A DNA stretch of 64,000 nucleotides from assembly GCF_900096895.1 (NCBI RefSeq), contig NZ_FMYO01000002.1:124001-188000 (forward strand), in the 5' to 3' direction. A program made the position numbers and the translations under genes. This DNA comes from Acinetobacter kookii. Its GTDB lineage: Bacteria > Pseudomonadota > Gammaproteobacteria > Pseudomonadales > Moraxellaceae. Under the pieces are notes generated by a model. That model was not told where the DNA came from. It made no database searches and was given only the letters and a program-made list of their open reading frames with translations. This document shows, piece after piece, positions 35,707-45,619 of the stretch (position 1 is its first letter; each line of letters begins with the position of its first letter).

Positions 35707-38700
35707 ATGAAACGTATGTTGATTAATGCAACACATGCCGAAGAGATTCGCGTTGCACTTGTCACTGGTCAGCGTCTTTACGATTTCGATCTAGAAAATC
35801 GTACCCGTGAACAAAAAAAATCCAATATCTATAAAGGTCACGTGACTCGCGTTGAACCTTCTTTAGAAGCTGTTTTTGTAGAGTATGGTGCAGGCCGTCA
35901 AGGCTTCCTGTCCATGCGTGAAATCGCAAACTCGTATTACAAGGCAGATCCTCGCCAAACTTCAAATATCCGTGAATTGATCACTGAAGGTACCGAACTT
36001 TTAGTACAGGTGGAAAAAGAAGAGCGTGGCAATAAAGGTGCTGCCCTTTCTACCTTCATTTCGCTTGCCGGCCGTTATTTGGTGCTTATGCCAAACAACC
36101 CGAAAGGTGGCGGTATCAGCCGTCAGATTTCCGGTTCAGTGCGTGAAGAACTGAAAGAAATGTTGGCTTCACTGAATATTCCGCGTGGCATGAGCGTGAT
36201 TGTGCGTACCGCAGGTATTGGCCGCTCGCAAGAAGAACTGCAACTTGATTTACAGCACTTGATGGATCTTTGGGCGCAAATCCAGAATACGGCAAGTTCA
36301 GGTCCGTCCCCAATGCTGGTCCATCAAGAAGCCGGTGTAGTGACTCGCGCAATTCGTGACTATTTACGTGATGATGTTGCAGAAATCCTGATTGACTCGG
36401 AACAAGCCTATAACGAAGCCTATAACTTCGTGAAAGCAGTCATGCCACGTCAAATCGACAAGTTAAAAACCTATACTTTAAATGAGCCTTTATTTGCTCA
36501 CTTCGGTATTGAAAGCCAGATTCAAACGGCTTATGAACGTGAAGTAAAACTTCCTTCTGGCGGTTCAATCGTGATTGACCAGACTGAAGCTTTGGTTTCA
36601 ATCGACATTAACTCGGCTAAATCGACCCGTGGTCATGACGTTGAAGACACTGCTTTAAACACCAACCTGGAAGCAGCAGAAGAAATCGCACGTCAACTGC
36701 GTTTACGCGATATCGGTGGCCTGGTGGTGATCGATTTTATCGACATGACCAAAGACCGCAACCAGCGCATGGTGGAAGCCAAACTGCGTGAAGCCACCCA
36801 AAGCGACCGTGCCCGCATCCAGTTTGGTCAATTGTCCCGTTTTGGCTTGATGGAAATGAGCCGTCAACGCTTGCGTCCATCGCTGGAAGAAGCAACAGGT
36901 TACGTTTGCCCACGCTGTCATGGTACCGGTATGGTACGTGACTTGCGCTCTTTATCACTTTCAATCATGCGTAAAGTGGAAGAAATTGCACTGCGTGAAC
37001 GTCACGGTGAAGTTCAGGTTGAAGTTCCGGTTGAAATTGCAGCATTCTTATTGAATGAAAAGCGTCACAGCCTGGTTTACTTAGAACAAACGTCAAATGT
37101 CCGTGTAACCGTATTGCCTCACCCGCACCTGGAAACACCACATTACGAAATTTCGTATAACCCTGAAGGTTTTGCCCCAACCAGCTATGAACGTACCGAA
37201 GCCACCCGTTCAAGTGAAAAAGAGTTAGGTTATGAAGCGTCTGAATGGCATTTAGGTGAAGAGCAACCAGCCCAGCAAGCTGCTCCACAAGCTTCAAGCC
37301 AGCCAGAGCGCAACAACAAGAAAAAACAGCAGCAACATGCTGTTCAACCACAAACTCAAGCCGCTGCCCCTGCTGCACCGTCGACCAGTCCATGTGCCTG
37401 GTTAGAAAACCTGTTTGTACAAAAACAGGCCGCAACTGTAGATCAGGCGCGTACTGCAAACAACGCTGCTGCGGCTATTGAACAAATGGTCAATGCTGGC
37501 GCCGTAAGCCGTGGTCAATTCGGTCAGGTGGTAACAGCTGCTGCACCTGCACCTGCTGCGACAACAAGCAGTAATGCTTACTTAACGCCAAATGCTCCTG
37601 CAAGCAACAAGCAGGAACCTCGTGAAGTTGCAGATAAATATTCTGACAAAGAAGAAAAATCGCAGCGTCACAATAAAAAGCGTAACAAGCCTAAAGAGCA
37701 ACGCGAACAAGTTCAGCATGACAATCAGCAAAATCAGGTGCATGAAGAAATTGTTCAGGTTCCCCGTCATGAGCAACGCCAAGAACAGCGCCAGGATTCA
37801 CGTGAAAACAAGCGCCCTTCTCGTCGCCAACAGGCTGATCAGCAAACCGAGCAAAATGCTGTGCCACGCCGTGACCGTCGCAACCAGCAACGTCCGGAAC
37901 GCCCAAATCGCCACCGCGATCAAAGCGTATTGAACGAACAGGCAGCACAATCAGCTGCACCTACTGCAATTGTGAATGAACAGCAACCTAAAGTCGAAGT
38001 GATTGATACACCTCGTCAGGAAGTTCTTGCAACCGCATTGGTAGTTAATGTCGATCAGGCGAAAAGTGAAATTGTTGCGTTAGATTCAGCACCTGCTGTG
38101 ATTGAAGCATCTATTCCTCCAGCAGCTCCGGTAGCAGCTGAAGCGCAAGCACCAATCATCGAGAAACCAGTCGTCGCGAAGGAAGAAAAACCTGCTGCAA
38201 CTGAAACTCATGAGCCACACAAACCACGTCCTGCAGACAAACGTGCCAGCAACGACCCGCGTATGCGTCGTCGCCAAAAACGTGAAGCTCAGGCAAAACA
38301 GGCTCAGGCACCGAAGCTAAGCCCTTCTCAGGTTCCAACTTTGGGTCAATACACCGTGATCAGTCTCATTCGCCATGTTTATGGTGAAGATTGTTCCGTG
38401 CTGATTGAACAGTTCGGTTTAATTCCAACATTCAACCGTGCCTTGGTTAAATTTACCGAGCAGTATGCTGCAACGCTTTCTGTTCAGGCAACCGAAGCTG
38501 AAATACCAGCACAACCGGTAACACGTGATGTAGCAGTCACCAAAGCCGCCCCTGAAGCAGAACCTGCACCCGTGCTTGACTTGACGCCGCCAAAACCGGT
38601 GTCGGACAAACGCGTGGCAAATGATCCACGTGAACGTCGCCGTTTGGCAAAACAGGCTGCAGAACAGGCTTTAGAGCAAGCAAAGCAGGCGCATAACCAA

Positions 38701-39096
38701 CCTGAAACTGCTCCAGCCGAAACTGTTGCTGTAACAGAAGCAGAAACGCCGACCGCCGAAGTGGCTGAACCTGAAGTAACTCAAGCAGTCGTTGAACCTG
38801 TAGTAACTGAGGTAGCAACTGAAGCAGTGGCTGAACCTGCTGCAGAAACGGTAGCAGCACCAGTGGAAACTGAACAGGCTGCAGAAACGGTAGCAGCACC
38901 AGTGGAAACTGAACAGGCTGCAGAACCGGTACAAGCTGAATTGGCGGTAGAAGCTGCTCAGCAGGATGTACAAACTCAGGCCGAAGCTACAGCAGAAGCT
39001 GAAAAAACCGAAGGTGAAGAAACGGATAAACCTGTCCGTCCTCGTCGTCCTCGCGGCCGTCCACCAAAGAAAGCAACCTCTGCAAATGAGTCATAA
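35707..39096 (+). CDS. rne: Ribonuclease E
   Basis: Essential endoribonuclease that initiates mRNA decay and processes rRNA and tRNA; its C-terminal half scaffolds the degradosome. The start is set at ATG 35707 ([13 protein letters not shown]), with AGGTG eight bases upstream; the longer frame to 35647 has no ribosome binding site. The 1129 residues start with the S1/RNase H-like region, then the 5'-sensor and DNase I-like domains, and a zinc-link CPRCHGTG. From about residue 510 the tail is low-complexity (Gln/Ala/Pro/Glu), contains two DKR-x2-NDPR-x-RRR motifs and ends with [10 protein letters not shown] 39-bp tandem repeat lies at 38839-38916. Confidence 0.97.
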   Translation: MKRMLINATHAEEIRVALVTGQRLYDFDLENRTREQKKSNIYKGHVTRVEPSLEAVFVEYGAGRQGFLSMREIANSYYKADPRQTSNIRELITEGTELLVQVEKEERGNKGAALSTFISLAGRYLVLMPNNPKGGGISRQISGSVREELKEMLASLNIPRGMSVIVRTAGIGRSQEELQLDLQHLMDLWAQIQNTASSGPSPMLVHQEAGVVTRAIRDYLRDDVAEILIDSEQAYNEAYNFVKAVMPRQIDKLKTYTLNEPLFAHFGIESQIQTAYEREVKLPSGGSIVIDQTEALVSIDINSAKSTRGHDVEDTALNTNLEAAEEIARQLRLRDIGGLVVIDFIDMTKDRNQRMVEAKLREATQSDRARIQFGQLSRFGLMEMSRQRLRPSLEEATGYVCPRCHGTGMVRDLRSLSLSIMRKVEEIALRERHGEVQVEVPVEIAAFLLNEKRHSLVYLEQTSNVRVTVLPHPHLETPHYEISYNPEGFAPTSYERTEATRSSEKELGYEASEWHLGEEQPAQQAAPQASSQPERNNKKKQQQHAVQPQTQAAAPAAPSTSPCAWLENLFVQKQAATVDQARTANNAAAAIEQMVNAGAVSRGQFGQVVTAAAPAPAATTSSNAYLTPNAPASNKQEPREVADKYSDKEEKSQRHNKKRNKPKEQREQVQHDNQQNQVHEEIVQVPRHEQRQEQRQDSRENKRPSRRQQADQQTEQNAVPRRDRRNQQRPERPNRHRDQSVLNEQAAQSAAPTAIVNEQQPKVEVIDTPRQEVLATALVVNVDQAKSEIVALDSAPAVIEASIPPAAPVAAEAQAPIIEKPVVAKEEKPAATETHEPHKPRPADKRASNDPRMRRRQKREAQAKQAQAPKLSPSQVPTLGQYTVISLIRHVYGEDCSVLIEQFGLIPTFNRALVKFTEQYAATLSVQATEAEIPAQPVTRDVAVTKAAPEAEPAPVLDLTPPKPVSDKRVANDPRERRRLAKQAAEQALEQAKQAHNQPETAPAETVAVTEAETPTAEVAEPEVTQAVVEPVVTEVATEAVAEPAAETVAAPVETEQAAETVAAPVETEQAAEPVQAELAVEAAQQDVQTQAEATAEAEKTEGEETDKPVRPRRPRGRPPKKATSANES
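38839..38916 (+). repeat. 39-bp tandem repeat inside rne
   Basis: Two identical 39-nt units (38839-38877 and 38878-38916) each encode [13 protein letters not shown], followed by a partial third copy (AAEPVQAE). It is an in-frame duplication in the disordered tail and likely varies between strains. Confidence 0.85.
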
Positions 39097-39130
39097 TTTG
39101 TTCTAAAATTAGCTCTGATGCAGTGAAATA

Positions 39131-39168
39131 AAAAAACCTAGTCATTCCGGTGACTGGGTTTTTTTTGA
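39131..39168 (+). terminator. rne terminator
   Basis: AACCTAGTCA pairs with TGACTGGGTT across TTCCGG, followed by a long T-run. Confidence 0.85.
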
Positions 39169-39291
39169 TACTTTTGTCAGATTAGGTTGATTGCACTAGA
39201 CTGAAACGATTAAAAGACAAGTGTACAAATCATAGCAAGCATATTGCGAACAAATAGACTGTATTGGATTACGAAAAATAATAGGATTCAT

Positions 39292-41133
39292 ATGAACCAC
39301 ACTACACCGAGCGATCTTATCGGTATTGCGGATGTTGCAGCCAAAATACCTAAATTTATCAGCAAAGTCCCTCATTTATTGAGTGGTCTCAAACAGGCCT
39401 ATTTGCGTACATCCAATACTCCAGCAGGCTTGGGAATTGCCTTTGAAAAAGCGGTAAGACACAATCCGCACGGCACGGCTTTATTATTTGAAGATCAGAA
39501 ATTCAGTTACGAAGCACTGAATGAATGGGCCAACCAGATTGGACACTTTTATTTATCGCTCGGTGCCCAAAAAGGCGACGTGATTGCGGTGATGGTAGAA
39601 AACCGTCCAGAGCTGATTGCTACCGTTATCGCCCTGGCAAAAATTGGCGTTACCTCTGCTTTGGTCAATACCTCACAAAGCGGCAAGGCCCTGACCCATA
39701 GCATAAACCTGGTCAAGCCAATTGCCGTGATTACCGGTGAAGAATGCCGTGCAGCTGTAGAAGAGGTTCGCCAAGATCTGGAACTGGCAGCAGACCGTTT
39801 TCACTGGTTCGCCGATCAGGCCACGCAGGTGGATGCCGGCACAGCACCGCAAGGCTGGACCAATCTTGCAGAAAAAGCGGATCAATTTCCGAAATTCAAT
39901 ACCCCGACTACACACACCATTCAAGGTAAAGATGGTCTATTCTACATCTACACCTCAGGCACGACCGGCCTGCCTAAAGCGGTCATTTTCACCCATAGTC
40001 GCTGGACTTTGGCTTATGGCACCTATGGTCACGTGCTGGATTTAAAACCTGATGATGTCATGTATTGCACCCTGCCGCTGTATCATGCCACCGGCATTGT
40101 GGTGTGCTGGTGTGGCGTGATTGCAAGCAGTGCAACTTTTGCATTGCGCCGCAAATACTCGACCTCTGCTTTCTGGAAAGATGTCAAAAAATTTGATGCT
40201 TCAGCCATTGGTTATGTCGGTGAACTCTGCCGCTATTTAATGGATGCCCCCCCGTCTGAACTGGAAAAAGGTCACCGTGTCACTAAAATGATCGGCAACG
40301 GCATGCGCCCGAATATCTGGGACAAATTCAAGGAACGCTTCGGGATTGAAGAGGTACTTGAGCTGTATGCATCCAGTGAAGGCAATGTGGGTTTTAGTAA
40401 CGTGTTTAACTTTGACAACACGGTCGGCTTCTCTCCAACCCCTTATGCGATTATTGAATTTGATAAGGAAAGCAATCAGCCGGTGAGAGATGCCAAAGGC
40501 TGGTGTAAAAAAGTCAAAAAAGGTGAAGTCGGCTTACTGGTGGGAAAAATTACCCGCCGTTCACCTTTTGACGGCTATACCGATCCGGAAAAAAACAAAT
40601 CCGTGATTATGAAAGATGTTTTTAAACATGGAGATGCGTTCTTTAATACCGGTGATCTGGTACGCGATATCGGTTTCCGTCATGCCCAGTTTGTAGACCG
40701 TCTGGGCGACACTTTCCGCTGGAAAGGCGAAAATGTGTCTACCACTGAAGTTGAAAATGTGGTCAGTGAATATGAAAAAATTGCTGAAGCCGTGGTTTAC
40801 GGCGTGGAAATCCCCCATACCAATGGACGTGCCGGCATGGCAGCCATTACCTTGAATGAGGGTGTAGAATTAACCGCCCAAGACTTGAAGCAGATGGCAA
40901 GCGAGTTTAAAAAATGTTTGCCGGCTTATGCAGTTCCGGTATTTTTACGTGTTCAGGCACAAGTCGAAACCACAGGCACATTTAAATATCAAAAGAACAA
41001 ACTGAAAGAGCAGGCTTTTGATCCCGACAAGACCGATGAGCGTTTGCTGGTACTCCTGCCAAATGCAACAGAATATTGTGATTTAACTGCGGAGATATTC
41101 AACAATATTCAAGCCTATCAATACCGTTTTTAA
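39292..41133 (+). CDS. Very-long/long-chain acyl-CoA synthetase (FATP type)
   Basis: A 613-residue ANL-superfamily enzyme that activates a fatty acid (or sterol/bile acid) with ATP and CoA. The AMP-binding P-loop is FYIYTSGTTGLPKAV (about 216-230). A YASSEGNVGF motif, the GDLVRDIGFRHAQFVDRLGDTFRWKGENVST hinge region and a C-terminal lid follow. This arrangement (RLGDTFRWKGENVST instead of the FadD pattern) is that of the FATP/FadD13-like branch. The ATG at 39292 follows AGGAT; the longer frame to 39244 has no ribosome binding site. The substrate is not known. Confidence 0.88.
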   Translation: MNHTTPSDLIGIADVAAKIPKFISKVPHLLSGLKQAYLRTSNTPAGLGIAFEKAVRHNPHGTALLFEDQKFSYEALNEWANQIGHFYLSLGAQKGDVIAVMVENRPELIATVIALAKIGVTSALVNTSQSGKALTHSINLVKPIAVITGEECRAAVEEVRQDLELAADRFHWFADQATQVDAGTAPQGWTNLAEKADQFPKFNTPTTHTIQGKDGLFYIYTSGTTGLPKAVIFTHSRWTLAYGTYGHVLDLKPDDVMYCTLPLYHATGIVVCWCGVIASSATFALRRKYSTSAFWKDVKKFDASAIGYVGELCRYLMDAPPSELEKGHRVTKMIGNGMRPNIWDKFKERFGIEEVLELYASSEGNVGFSNVFNFDNTVGFSPTPYAIIEFDKESNQPVRDAKGWCKKVKKGEVGLLVGKITRRSPFDGYTDPEKNKSVIMKDVFKHGDAFFNTGDLVRDIGFRHAQFVDRLGDTFRWKGENVSTTEVENVVSEYEKIAEAVVYGVEIPHTNGRAGMAAITLNEGVELTAQDLKQMASEFKKCLPAYAVPVFLRVQAQVETTGTFKYQKNKLKEQAFDPDKTDERLLVLLPNATEYCDLTAEIFNNIQAYQYRF

Positions 41134-41215
41134 TTGCAGAGCCGTTGTTTTTTTACGAGATTAAGCAAATTTGTTGTATTTATAATCAAACATCAACAAG
41201 TTTGCTAATTTTTAC

Positions 41216-41243
41216 TTGCGCTCGTTTGATAACTTGCTACAAT
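41216..41243 (+). promoter_or_regulatory. Promoter of the tRNA-Lys cluster
   Basis: TTGCGC (41216-41221) and TACAAT (41238-41243) are separated by 16 bp and lie about 80 bp upstream of the first tRNA. A TTG-containing -35 and TA...T -10 fit sigma-70. Confidence 0.5.
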
Positions 41244-41326
41244 ACGCTCCATCAAAACAAAGTGGTGTTTAGAAAGCTTTTATTTTCTTGCACTGCACAT
41301 TCAGACAAGCGCTGAATGTTGGTTCA

Positions 41327-41402
41327 GGGTCGTTAGCTCAGCTGGTAGAGCAGCGGACTTTTAATCCGTTGGTCCCGCGTTCGAATCGCGGACGACCCAC
41401 CA
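41327..41402 (+). tRNA. tRNA-Lys(UUU), copy 1
   Basis: A complete 76-nt cloverleaf with CCA encoded. Acceptor GGGTCGT pairs with ACGACCC; the anticodon loop CTTTTAA gives anticodon TTT; the T-loop is TTCGAAT. Identical to copies 2 and 3. Confidence 0.98.
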
Positions 41403-41425
41403 CTTATTTTGATTGATCTAGAGAT

Positions 41426-41501
41426 GGGTCGTTAGCTCAGCTGGTAGAGCAGCGGACTTTTAATCCGTTGGTCCCGCGTTCGAATCGCGGACGACCCACC
41501 A
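41426..41501 (+). tRNA. tRNA-Lys(UUU), copy 2
   Basis: A 76-nt cloverleaf identical to copy 1 with encoded CCA, 23 bp downstream of it. Same anticodon TTT. Confidence 0.98.
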
Positions 41502-41559
41502 TCTTCTTGAAGGCTTCTGACATGAAGCTTTTTTAGCTTTTAAAGCACTCTTTCTGAAT

Positions 41560-41635
41560 GGGTCGTTAGCTCAGCTGGTAGAGCAGCGGACTTTTAATCC
41601 GTTGGTCCCGCGTTCGAATCGCGGACGACCCACCA
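41560..41635 (+). tRNA. tRNA-Lys(UUU), copy 3
   Basis: A 76-nt cloverleaf identical to copies 1 and 2 with encoded CCA. A spurious minus-strand reading of this gene gives a protein-like SSAIRTRDQRIKSPLLYQLS string. Confidence 0.98.
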
Positions 41636-41827
41636 TTCTTTCTTAGGGCTTCTTTCTGTACTACACTTTCCGTATTACAATTGAAACGAAACCTGCAATA
41701 TTCCGACCAAGACAAACCACACCGTTTCGGTTGATTCGCCATTCTCGAAATTTTGCTACACCGATGCTGCAAAACACAATGCTTGAATGCATTTTTAAAA
41801 AATCTTCGATTTTTTTCTTGCACTCGG

Positions 41828-41856
41828 GTGAACCCTTAAAGTAATGCTTTAGGTTC
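41828..41856. other. Hairpin between tRNA-Lys copies
   Basis: GTGAACC...TTAAAG and CTTTA-GGTTCAC form a long imperfect stem with a TAATG loop. It could be an intergenic palindromic repeat or a processing or termination signal between copy 3 and the CUU tRNA. It resembles the inner part of the 33.7-33.9 kb repeats. Confidence 0.35.
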
Positions 41857-41871
41857 ACTAATCCTTACTCA

Positions 41872-41947
41872 GGGTTGTTAGCTCAGTTGGTAGAGCAGTA
41901 GACTCTTAATCTATTGGTCGAGGGTTCGAGCCCCTCACAACCCACCA
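41872..41947 (+). tRNA. tRNA-Lys(CUU)
   Basis: A 76-nt cloverleaf with CCA: acceptor GGGTTGT / ACAACCC, anticodon loop CTCTTAA (anticodon CTT), T-loop TTCGAGC. It decodes AAG and completes the lysine set next to the three UUU copies. Confidence 0.97.
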
Positions 41948-42053
41948 AATTTCTTTATTATTCATCTTATTTCTACACGTCAATATAAAAAAAATACTGC
42001 ACTTTTAAAACATTTTTTTATCCGTCTGGTTTGCTCAAACCTGCACCCCTGCT

Positions 42054-42659
42054 TTAACTGGCTTTCTCCTTAAGCAAACGGTAAGCCTGTTGTGGAAAAG
42101 GATTGCCCTCGGCAAAATATTGCTCGTTTAAGGCGGATGCATGTGCAATCTTGTCCAGATCCATGACCAGATTTTGATCTTTATCAATATTATAAAAAAA
42201 TTCTACGCCATTTGAGCGATACAAAATCACCTGATGATTTTGCATATCATAAGACCAGCGATCTTGACGGTGATAGGGATTTGAAGCGAAGCTGATTTGC
42301 CCTGAATGGATCAGGTTGCGATGGGCAATTCCATCCTCCAGCAAATTAATCACATAATCTGCTGTACCCTCTTTACATCTGACAAAAGGGTCATCACAGC
42401 TGATCGTAGCTTGATAGCGGCCAATATAGGGCTGGGCACTTTGCGGCAGGGTATTTTTAAGCCCTGACTCGGTTTCCCCTACCGGAACAGTCGCCCGCCC
42501 CGCAACATCGGTCAGGCTTTTAGCCTGCTCACCACTCTGAGCTGACGTTTCTTTTCTGATTTGTTGTGCGACAGAATCTTCCAGGGGTTTATTGCAACCC
42601 ATTAAAGCTGCACACATCACCACCAAGAAACAGCCATAATAATCCGTTTTTTGAAACAC
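42054..42659 (-). CDS. Putative lipoprotein of unknown function
   Basis: A 201-residue exported protein. The signal ends with a lipobox AALMGC (Cys22), so the mature protein would be lipidated. A variable linker is followed by a folded part with YIGRYQATISCDDPFVRC (a cysteine pair), FYNIDKDQNLVMDLD, and an ALNEQYFAEGNPFP tail. The C-terminal two-thirds looks like a small beta domain. No known family is recognised. It is transcribed alone and away from the tRNA cluster. Confidence 0.75.
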   Translation of the reverse strand: MFQKTDYYGCFLVVMCAALMGCNKPLEDSVAQQIRKETSAQSGEQAKSLTDVAGRATVPVGETESGLKNTLPQSAQPYIGRYQATISCDDPFVRCKEGTADYVINLLEDGIAHRNLIHSGQISFASNPYHRQDRWSYDMQNHQVILYRSNGVEFFYNIDKDQNLVMDLDKIAHASALNEQYFAEGNPFPQQAYRLLKEKAS

Positions 42660-42971
42660 CTTTTCCCTCCTGGGCGTTAAATGCTCTTTGGCTGTCCCTA
42701 GCCATATTTGCCACTACAAAAAATAAGCTACAACGAAATGATCTTTATTTTACACTCATACATTAAAGCTTATTTATTGATTTTTATTGATATAAATCAA
42801 CTTATTTAACCGAAGAACATTTTAAATCACGACATCGCAATACGCACTTACATTTACATAACTTAACTATTTTTTATGGTGTGTCCCTTTAAAAAGAATC
42901 ATTCATCTCCATTTTTTATTTATAAGCGAGTTGTTTTAACTGCTTTGCTATTTTCTATTAAGGAGACCTAG
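42660..42971. other. Lipoprotein-PspC divergent region
   Basis: A 312-bp AT-rich region containing promoters for the minus-strand lipoprotein and the plus-strand pspC-like gene. No gene or clear repeat was recognised. Confidence 0.5.
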
Positions 42972-43235
42972 ATGGCCAATGTTGGTTTATATCGCTCTAA
43001 GCGTCAAAACATGATTGCAGGTGTAATGGGTGGTATTGCTGAACGTTTTGGTTGGAATGTGACTTTACTGCGCATTATTTTTATTCTTGTTTCTGTCATG
43101 AGTGCAGCATTCCCGGGAATCCTGGTGTATTTAATTTTATGGCTTGTGATCCCCAAACAGCCCAATACTATGTTTGGTCAGACACCGGCGTATAACAACC
43201 CGATCCGTACGGTAAATCCGGATCAAAATCGCTAA
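42972..43235 (+). CDS. PspC-domain small membrane protein
   Basis: An 87-residue PspC-domain protein: LYRSKRQNMIAGVMGGIAER followed by FGWNVTLLRIIFILVSVMSA, a second hydrophobic stretch (FPGILVYLILWLVIP) and a short polar tail. PspC proteins take part in envelope-stress (phage shock) signalling, but the rest of a psp operon is not here. AAGGAGACC precedes the ATG. It is a single gene with its own terminator. Confidence 0.88.
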   Translation: MANVGLYRSKRQNMIAGVMGGIAERFGWNVTLLRIIFILVSVMSAAFPGILVYLILWLVIPKQPNTMFGQTPAYNNPIRTVNPDQNR

Positions 43236-43271
43236 CAACCCGTTGAACTCCATGAGTTGAGTTCGTTTTAT

Positions 43272-43309
43272 GCTACGACTTTTACCCCAATCAGTCGTAG
43301 CTTTTTTTT
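43272..43309. terminator. Terminator of the PspC gene
   Basis: GCTACGACT and AGTCGTAGC pair across a 12-nt loop, followed by eight T. It also lies at the end of the convergent HPP-CBS gene. Confidence 0.85.
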
Positions 43310-43324
43310 GCTTTGTTTTTTGCT

Positions 43325-44461
43325 TTATGCCGCCACATTCAGCTGCTGGTTCAATGCCGCAATCATATCGGCACGGCTAATAATGCCCACCATTTTCTGC
43401 TTTTCCACCACAGGAATATAGTTAAACGAGCGCTCGACAAAATAAGGCACCAAATCCTGAATCGGTTGCTCCGGCTTTACGGTGATGACCTGCCGAACCA
43501 TAATGTCCTTGACCTGACGCTGCCATGTGGTTCTTAAATCGGTTGCACGTTTAAACCATTCCACCACTTCGTATAAAGCCAGCGTGCCGACCAGTTGCTG
43601 CTGGGCATTAATCACCGGTAGGCTCATTAAATTCATGTGCTTGAATTTATCCAGGGCAGAATGGATATCCTCATTTTCATTCAAGCTAATCACGTCTTTG
43701 GTCATGATGTCCTGACACTTAAACTGGCTTATGCCGCGGGCATTGGCTTTCTCCTGGGCTGCCAGAATGATTTTTTGCAGGTCATATTCACTAATATCCA
43801 GCAGCTCGGTCTGCTGATCCAGCGTTGCCTGAATATCCTGCGGTTGAATGGTGACTTTTTGCGTTGGTGTCGGATCTTTAGAACGCTGGTTGATCTGGGC
43901 CATTTGCGGATATTGTTTTCCAAGCAGGCGGTTAAACACAATTGCAATCACCAGCAACAACATGGAGTTTAATAACACCGGATAAAAGATAAAATGATAT
44001 CCCAGCTCATGGACTGCCTCTCCCCCCAAAACGGCAGTAATGGCCACTGCCCCACTTGGCGGATGCAATGAATCGGTAGTCATCATCAAGATAATAGACA
44101 TCCCCACCGCCACGCTAAAAGCTTCGGTCAGGTTAGGAATATACATGGCGCAGGTTACCCCAATAATCCCGGCAATGATATTTCCCACCACCATATTCCA
44201 TGGCTGTGCCAAAGGACTGGCAGGCACGGCAAACAGCAACACCGAAGATGCCCCCATCGGCGCGATATACCATGCATTGATATCCCCCAGCACCCACCAG
44301 CTTATGAAAGATGAAAGTGCCAGTCCAAGCAATGCACCCAGACCGCACAGCAGGCGCTCTTTGAGGGGAAGAACCTTGAAATTGGGTTTTAGGGTATTCA
44401 GCCATTCAAGTCGGGAATGAAACACAGCACGCCTTTTATTGTTTTGGGGAAGAAGCTGCAA
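43325..44461 (-). CDS. HPP-family membrane protein with CBS domain pair
   Basis: A 378-residue protein. The N-terminal half has hydrophobic helices (about 33-170) with the HPP signature MTTDSLHPPSGAVA; the C-terminal half is a pair of CBS domains (about 250-375), CQDIMTKDVISL and VKDIMVRQVITV, with the typical LPVIN and IPVVEK strands. CBS pairs bind adenosyl ligands and may gate the membrane part. HPP proteins are associated with nitrite or anion transport in some bacteria; the substrate here is unknown. Confidence 0.85.
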   Translation of the reverse strand: MQLLPQNNKRRAVFHSRLEWLNTLKPNFKVLPLKERLLCGLGALLGLALSSFISWWVLGDINAWYIAPMGASSVLLFAVPASPLAQPWNMVVGNIIAGIIGVTCAMYIPNLTEAFSVAVGMSIILMMTTDSLHPPSGAVAITAVLGGEAVHELGYHFIFYPVLLNSMLLLVIAIVFNRLLGKQYPQMAQINQRSKDPTPTQKVTIQPQDIQATLDQQTELLDISEYDLQKIILAAQEKANARGISQFKCQDIMTKDVISLNENEDIHSALDKFKHMNLMSLPVINAQQQLVGTLALYEVVEWFKRATDLRTTWQRQVKDIMVRQVITVKPEQPIQDLVPYFVERSFNYIPVVEKQKMVGIISRADMIAALNQQLNVAA

Positions 44462-44629
44462 ATTATAGAAGGTTGACGATTAAAGGTGTATTTATTTTAT
44501 ATCTTATATTTATCAATAAATCTGTGAAGCATTTTTAAACAACTGATTTCTTATCCTGAAACCTTTGCCACACCTTTGCAAAATCCTTATACTTAGAGCC
44601 AATTTTTCTCTAATTTTAATGGATGCTAC

Positions 44630-45619
44630 ATGAGTCGCGCCATATCGCATATTGATACATTTCAAGGCTTAATTCTTGCCTTACAAAACTACTGGGCTGA
44701 ACAAGGTTGTGTGGTGTTACAACCTTACGATATGGAAATGGGGGCAGGGACATTCCACACTGCCACTTTCCTGCGTGCTTTAGGGCCAGAAACATGGAAC
44801 GCGGCTTACGTACAACCTTCACGTCGTCCCAAAGACGGCCGTTATGGTGAAAACCCGAACCGTTTGCAACATTACTACCAGTTCCAGGTGGTGCTTAAAC
44901 CCAACCCGGACAATATCCAGCAGCTTTATCTCGATTCTTTAAAAGCCATTGGTATTGATACCCTGACTCACGACATCCGTTTCGTGGAAGACAACTGGGA
45001 ATCGCCAACACTGGGTGCCTGGGGCTTAGGCTGGGAAGTTTGGCTGAACGGTATGGAAGTGACCCAGTTCACTTACTTCCAGCAAGTCGGTGGTGTGGAA
45101 TGCTATCCGGTGACTGGTGAAATCACTTACGGTCTGGAACGTCTGGCGATGTACCTGCAAGGTGTAGACTCGGTGTACGATCTGGTCTGGACCAAAGGTC
45201 AGTTCGGTACGGTCACTTATGGCGACGTATTCCATCAAAACGAAGTAGAGCAATCCACTTACAACTTTGAATACGCCCCGGTCGACAAACTGTTTGAACT
45301 GTTCGACTTCTACGAAGCTGAAGCAACGCGTTTAATGGAAGCAGAACTGCCATTGCCTGCCTATGAACAGGTGGTCAAGGCATCGCATAGCTTTAACCTG
45401 CTGGATGCCCGCGGTGCGATTTCAGTCACTGAACGTCAGCGTTATATTTTGCGTGTCCGTACTTTGGCACGTTCAATTGCAACAAGCTATGTGGCAGCAC
45501 GTGCGAAACTGGGTTTCCCGATGGCGGAACCGCATCTACGTGATGAAGTATTGGCGCAGTTAAAAGCACAAGTTGAAGCAGAAGCAGCTCAAGCAGAAAA
45601 AGCGGCGGAGAACAAATAA
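44630..45619 (+). CDS. glyQ: Glycyl-tRNA synthetase alpha subunit
   Basis: Catalytic subunit of the alpha2beta2 bacterial GlyRS, charging tRNA-Gly. The 329 residues (including a short charged tail) carry [20 protein letters not shown] near the start, the class II motif 2 region with [19 protein letters not shown], and motif 3 further on ([14 protein letters not shown]). GGATG precedes the ATG. It overlaps glyS by a TAATG junction. Confidence 0.97.
   Translation: MSRAISHIDTFQGLILALQNYWAEQGCVVLQPYDMEMGAGTFHTATFLRALGPETWNAAYVQPSRRPKDGRYGENPNRLQHYYQFQVVLKPNPDNIQQLYLDSLKAIGIDTLTHDIRFVEDNWESPTLGAWGLGWEVWLNGMEVTQFTYFQQVGGVECYPVTGEITYGLERLAMYLQGVDSVYDLVWTKGQFGTVTYGDVFHQNEVEQSTYNFEYAPVDKLFELFDFYEAEATRLMEAELPLPAYEQVVKASHSFNLLDARGAISVTERQRYILRVRTLARSIATSYVAARAKLGFPMAEPHLRDEVLAQLKAQVEAEAAQAEKAAENK

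Noticed and set aside
37582..38973. Several 60-120 codon minus-strand frames over the rne tail.
   Set aside because: They are antisense shadows of a Gln/Ala/Glu-rich coding region with periodic codons, lacking ribosome binding sites and homology.
41566..41823. 85-codon minus-strand frame overlapping the third tRNA-Lys with an SSAIRTRDQRIKSPLLYQLS end.
   Set aside because: This C-terminal string is a well-known artefact of reading tRNA genes in reverse; the frame lies over a tRNA and has no family similarity.
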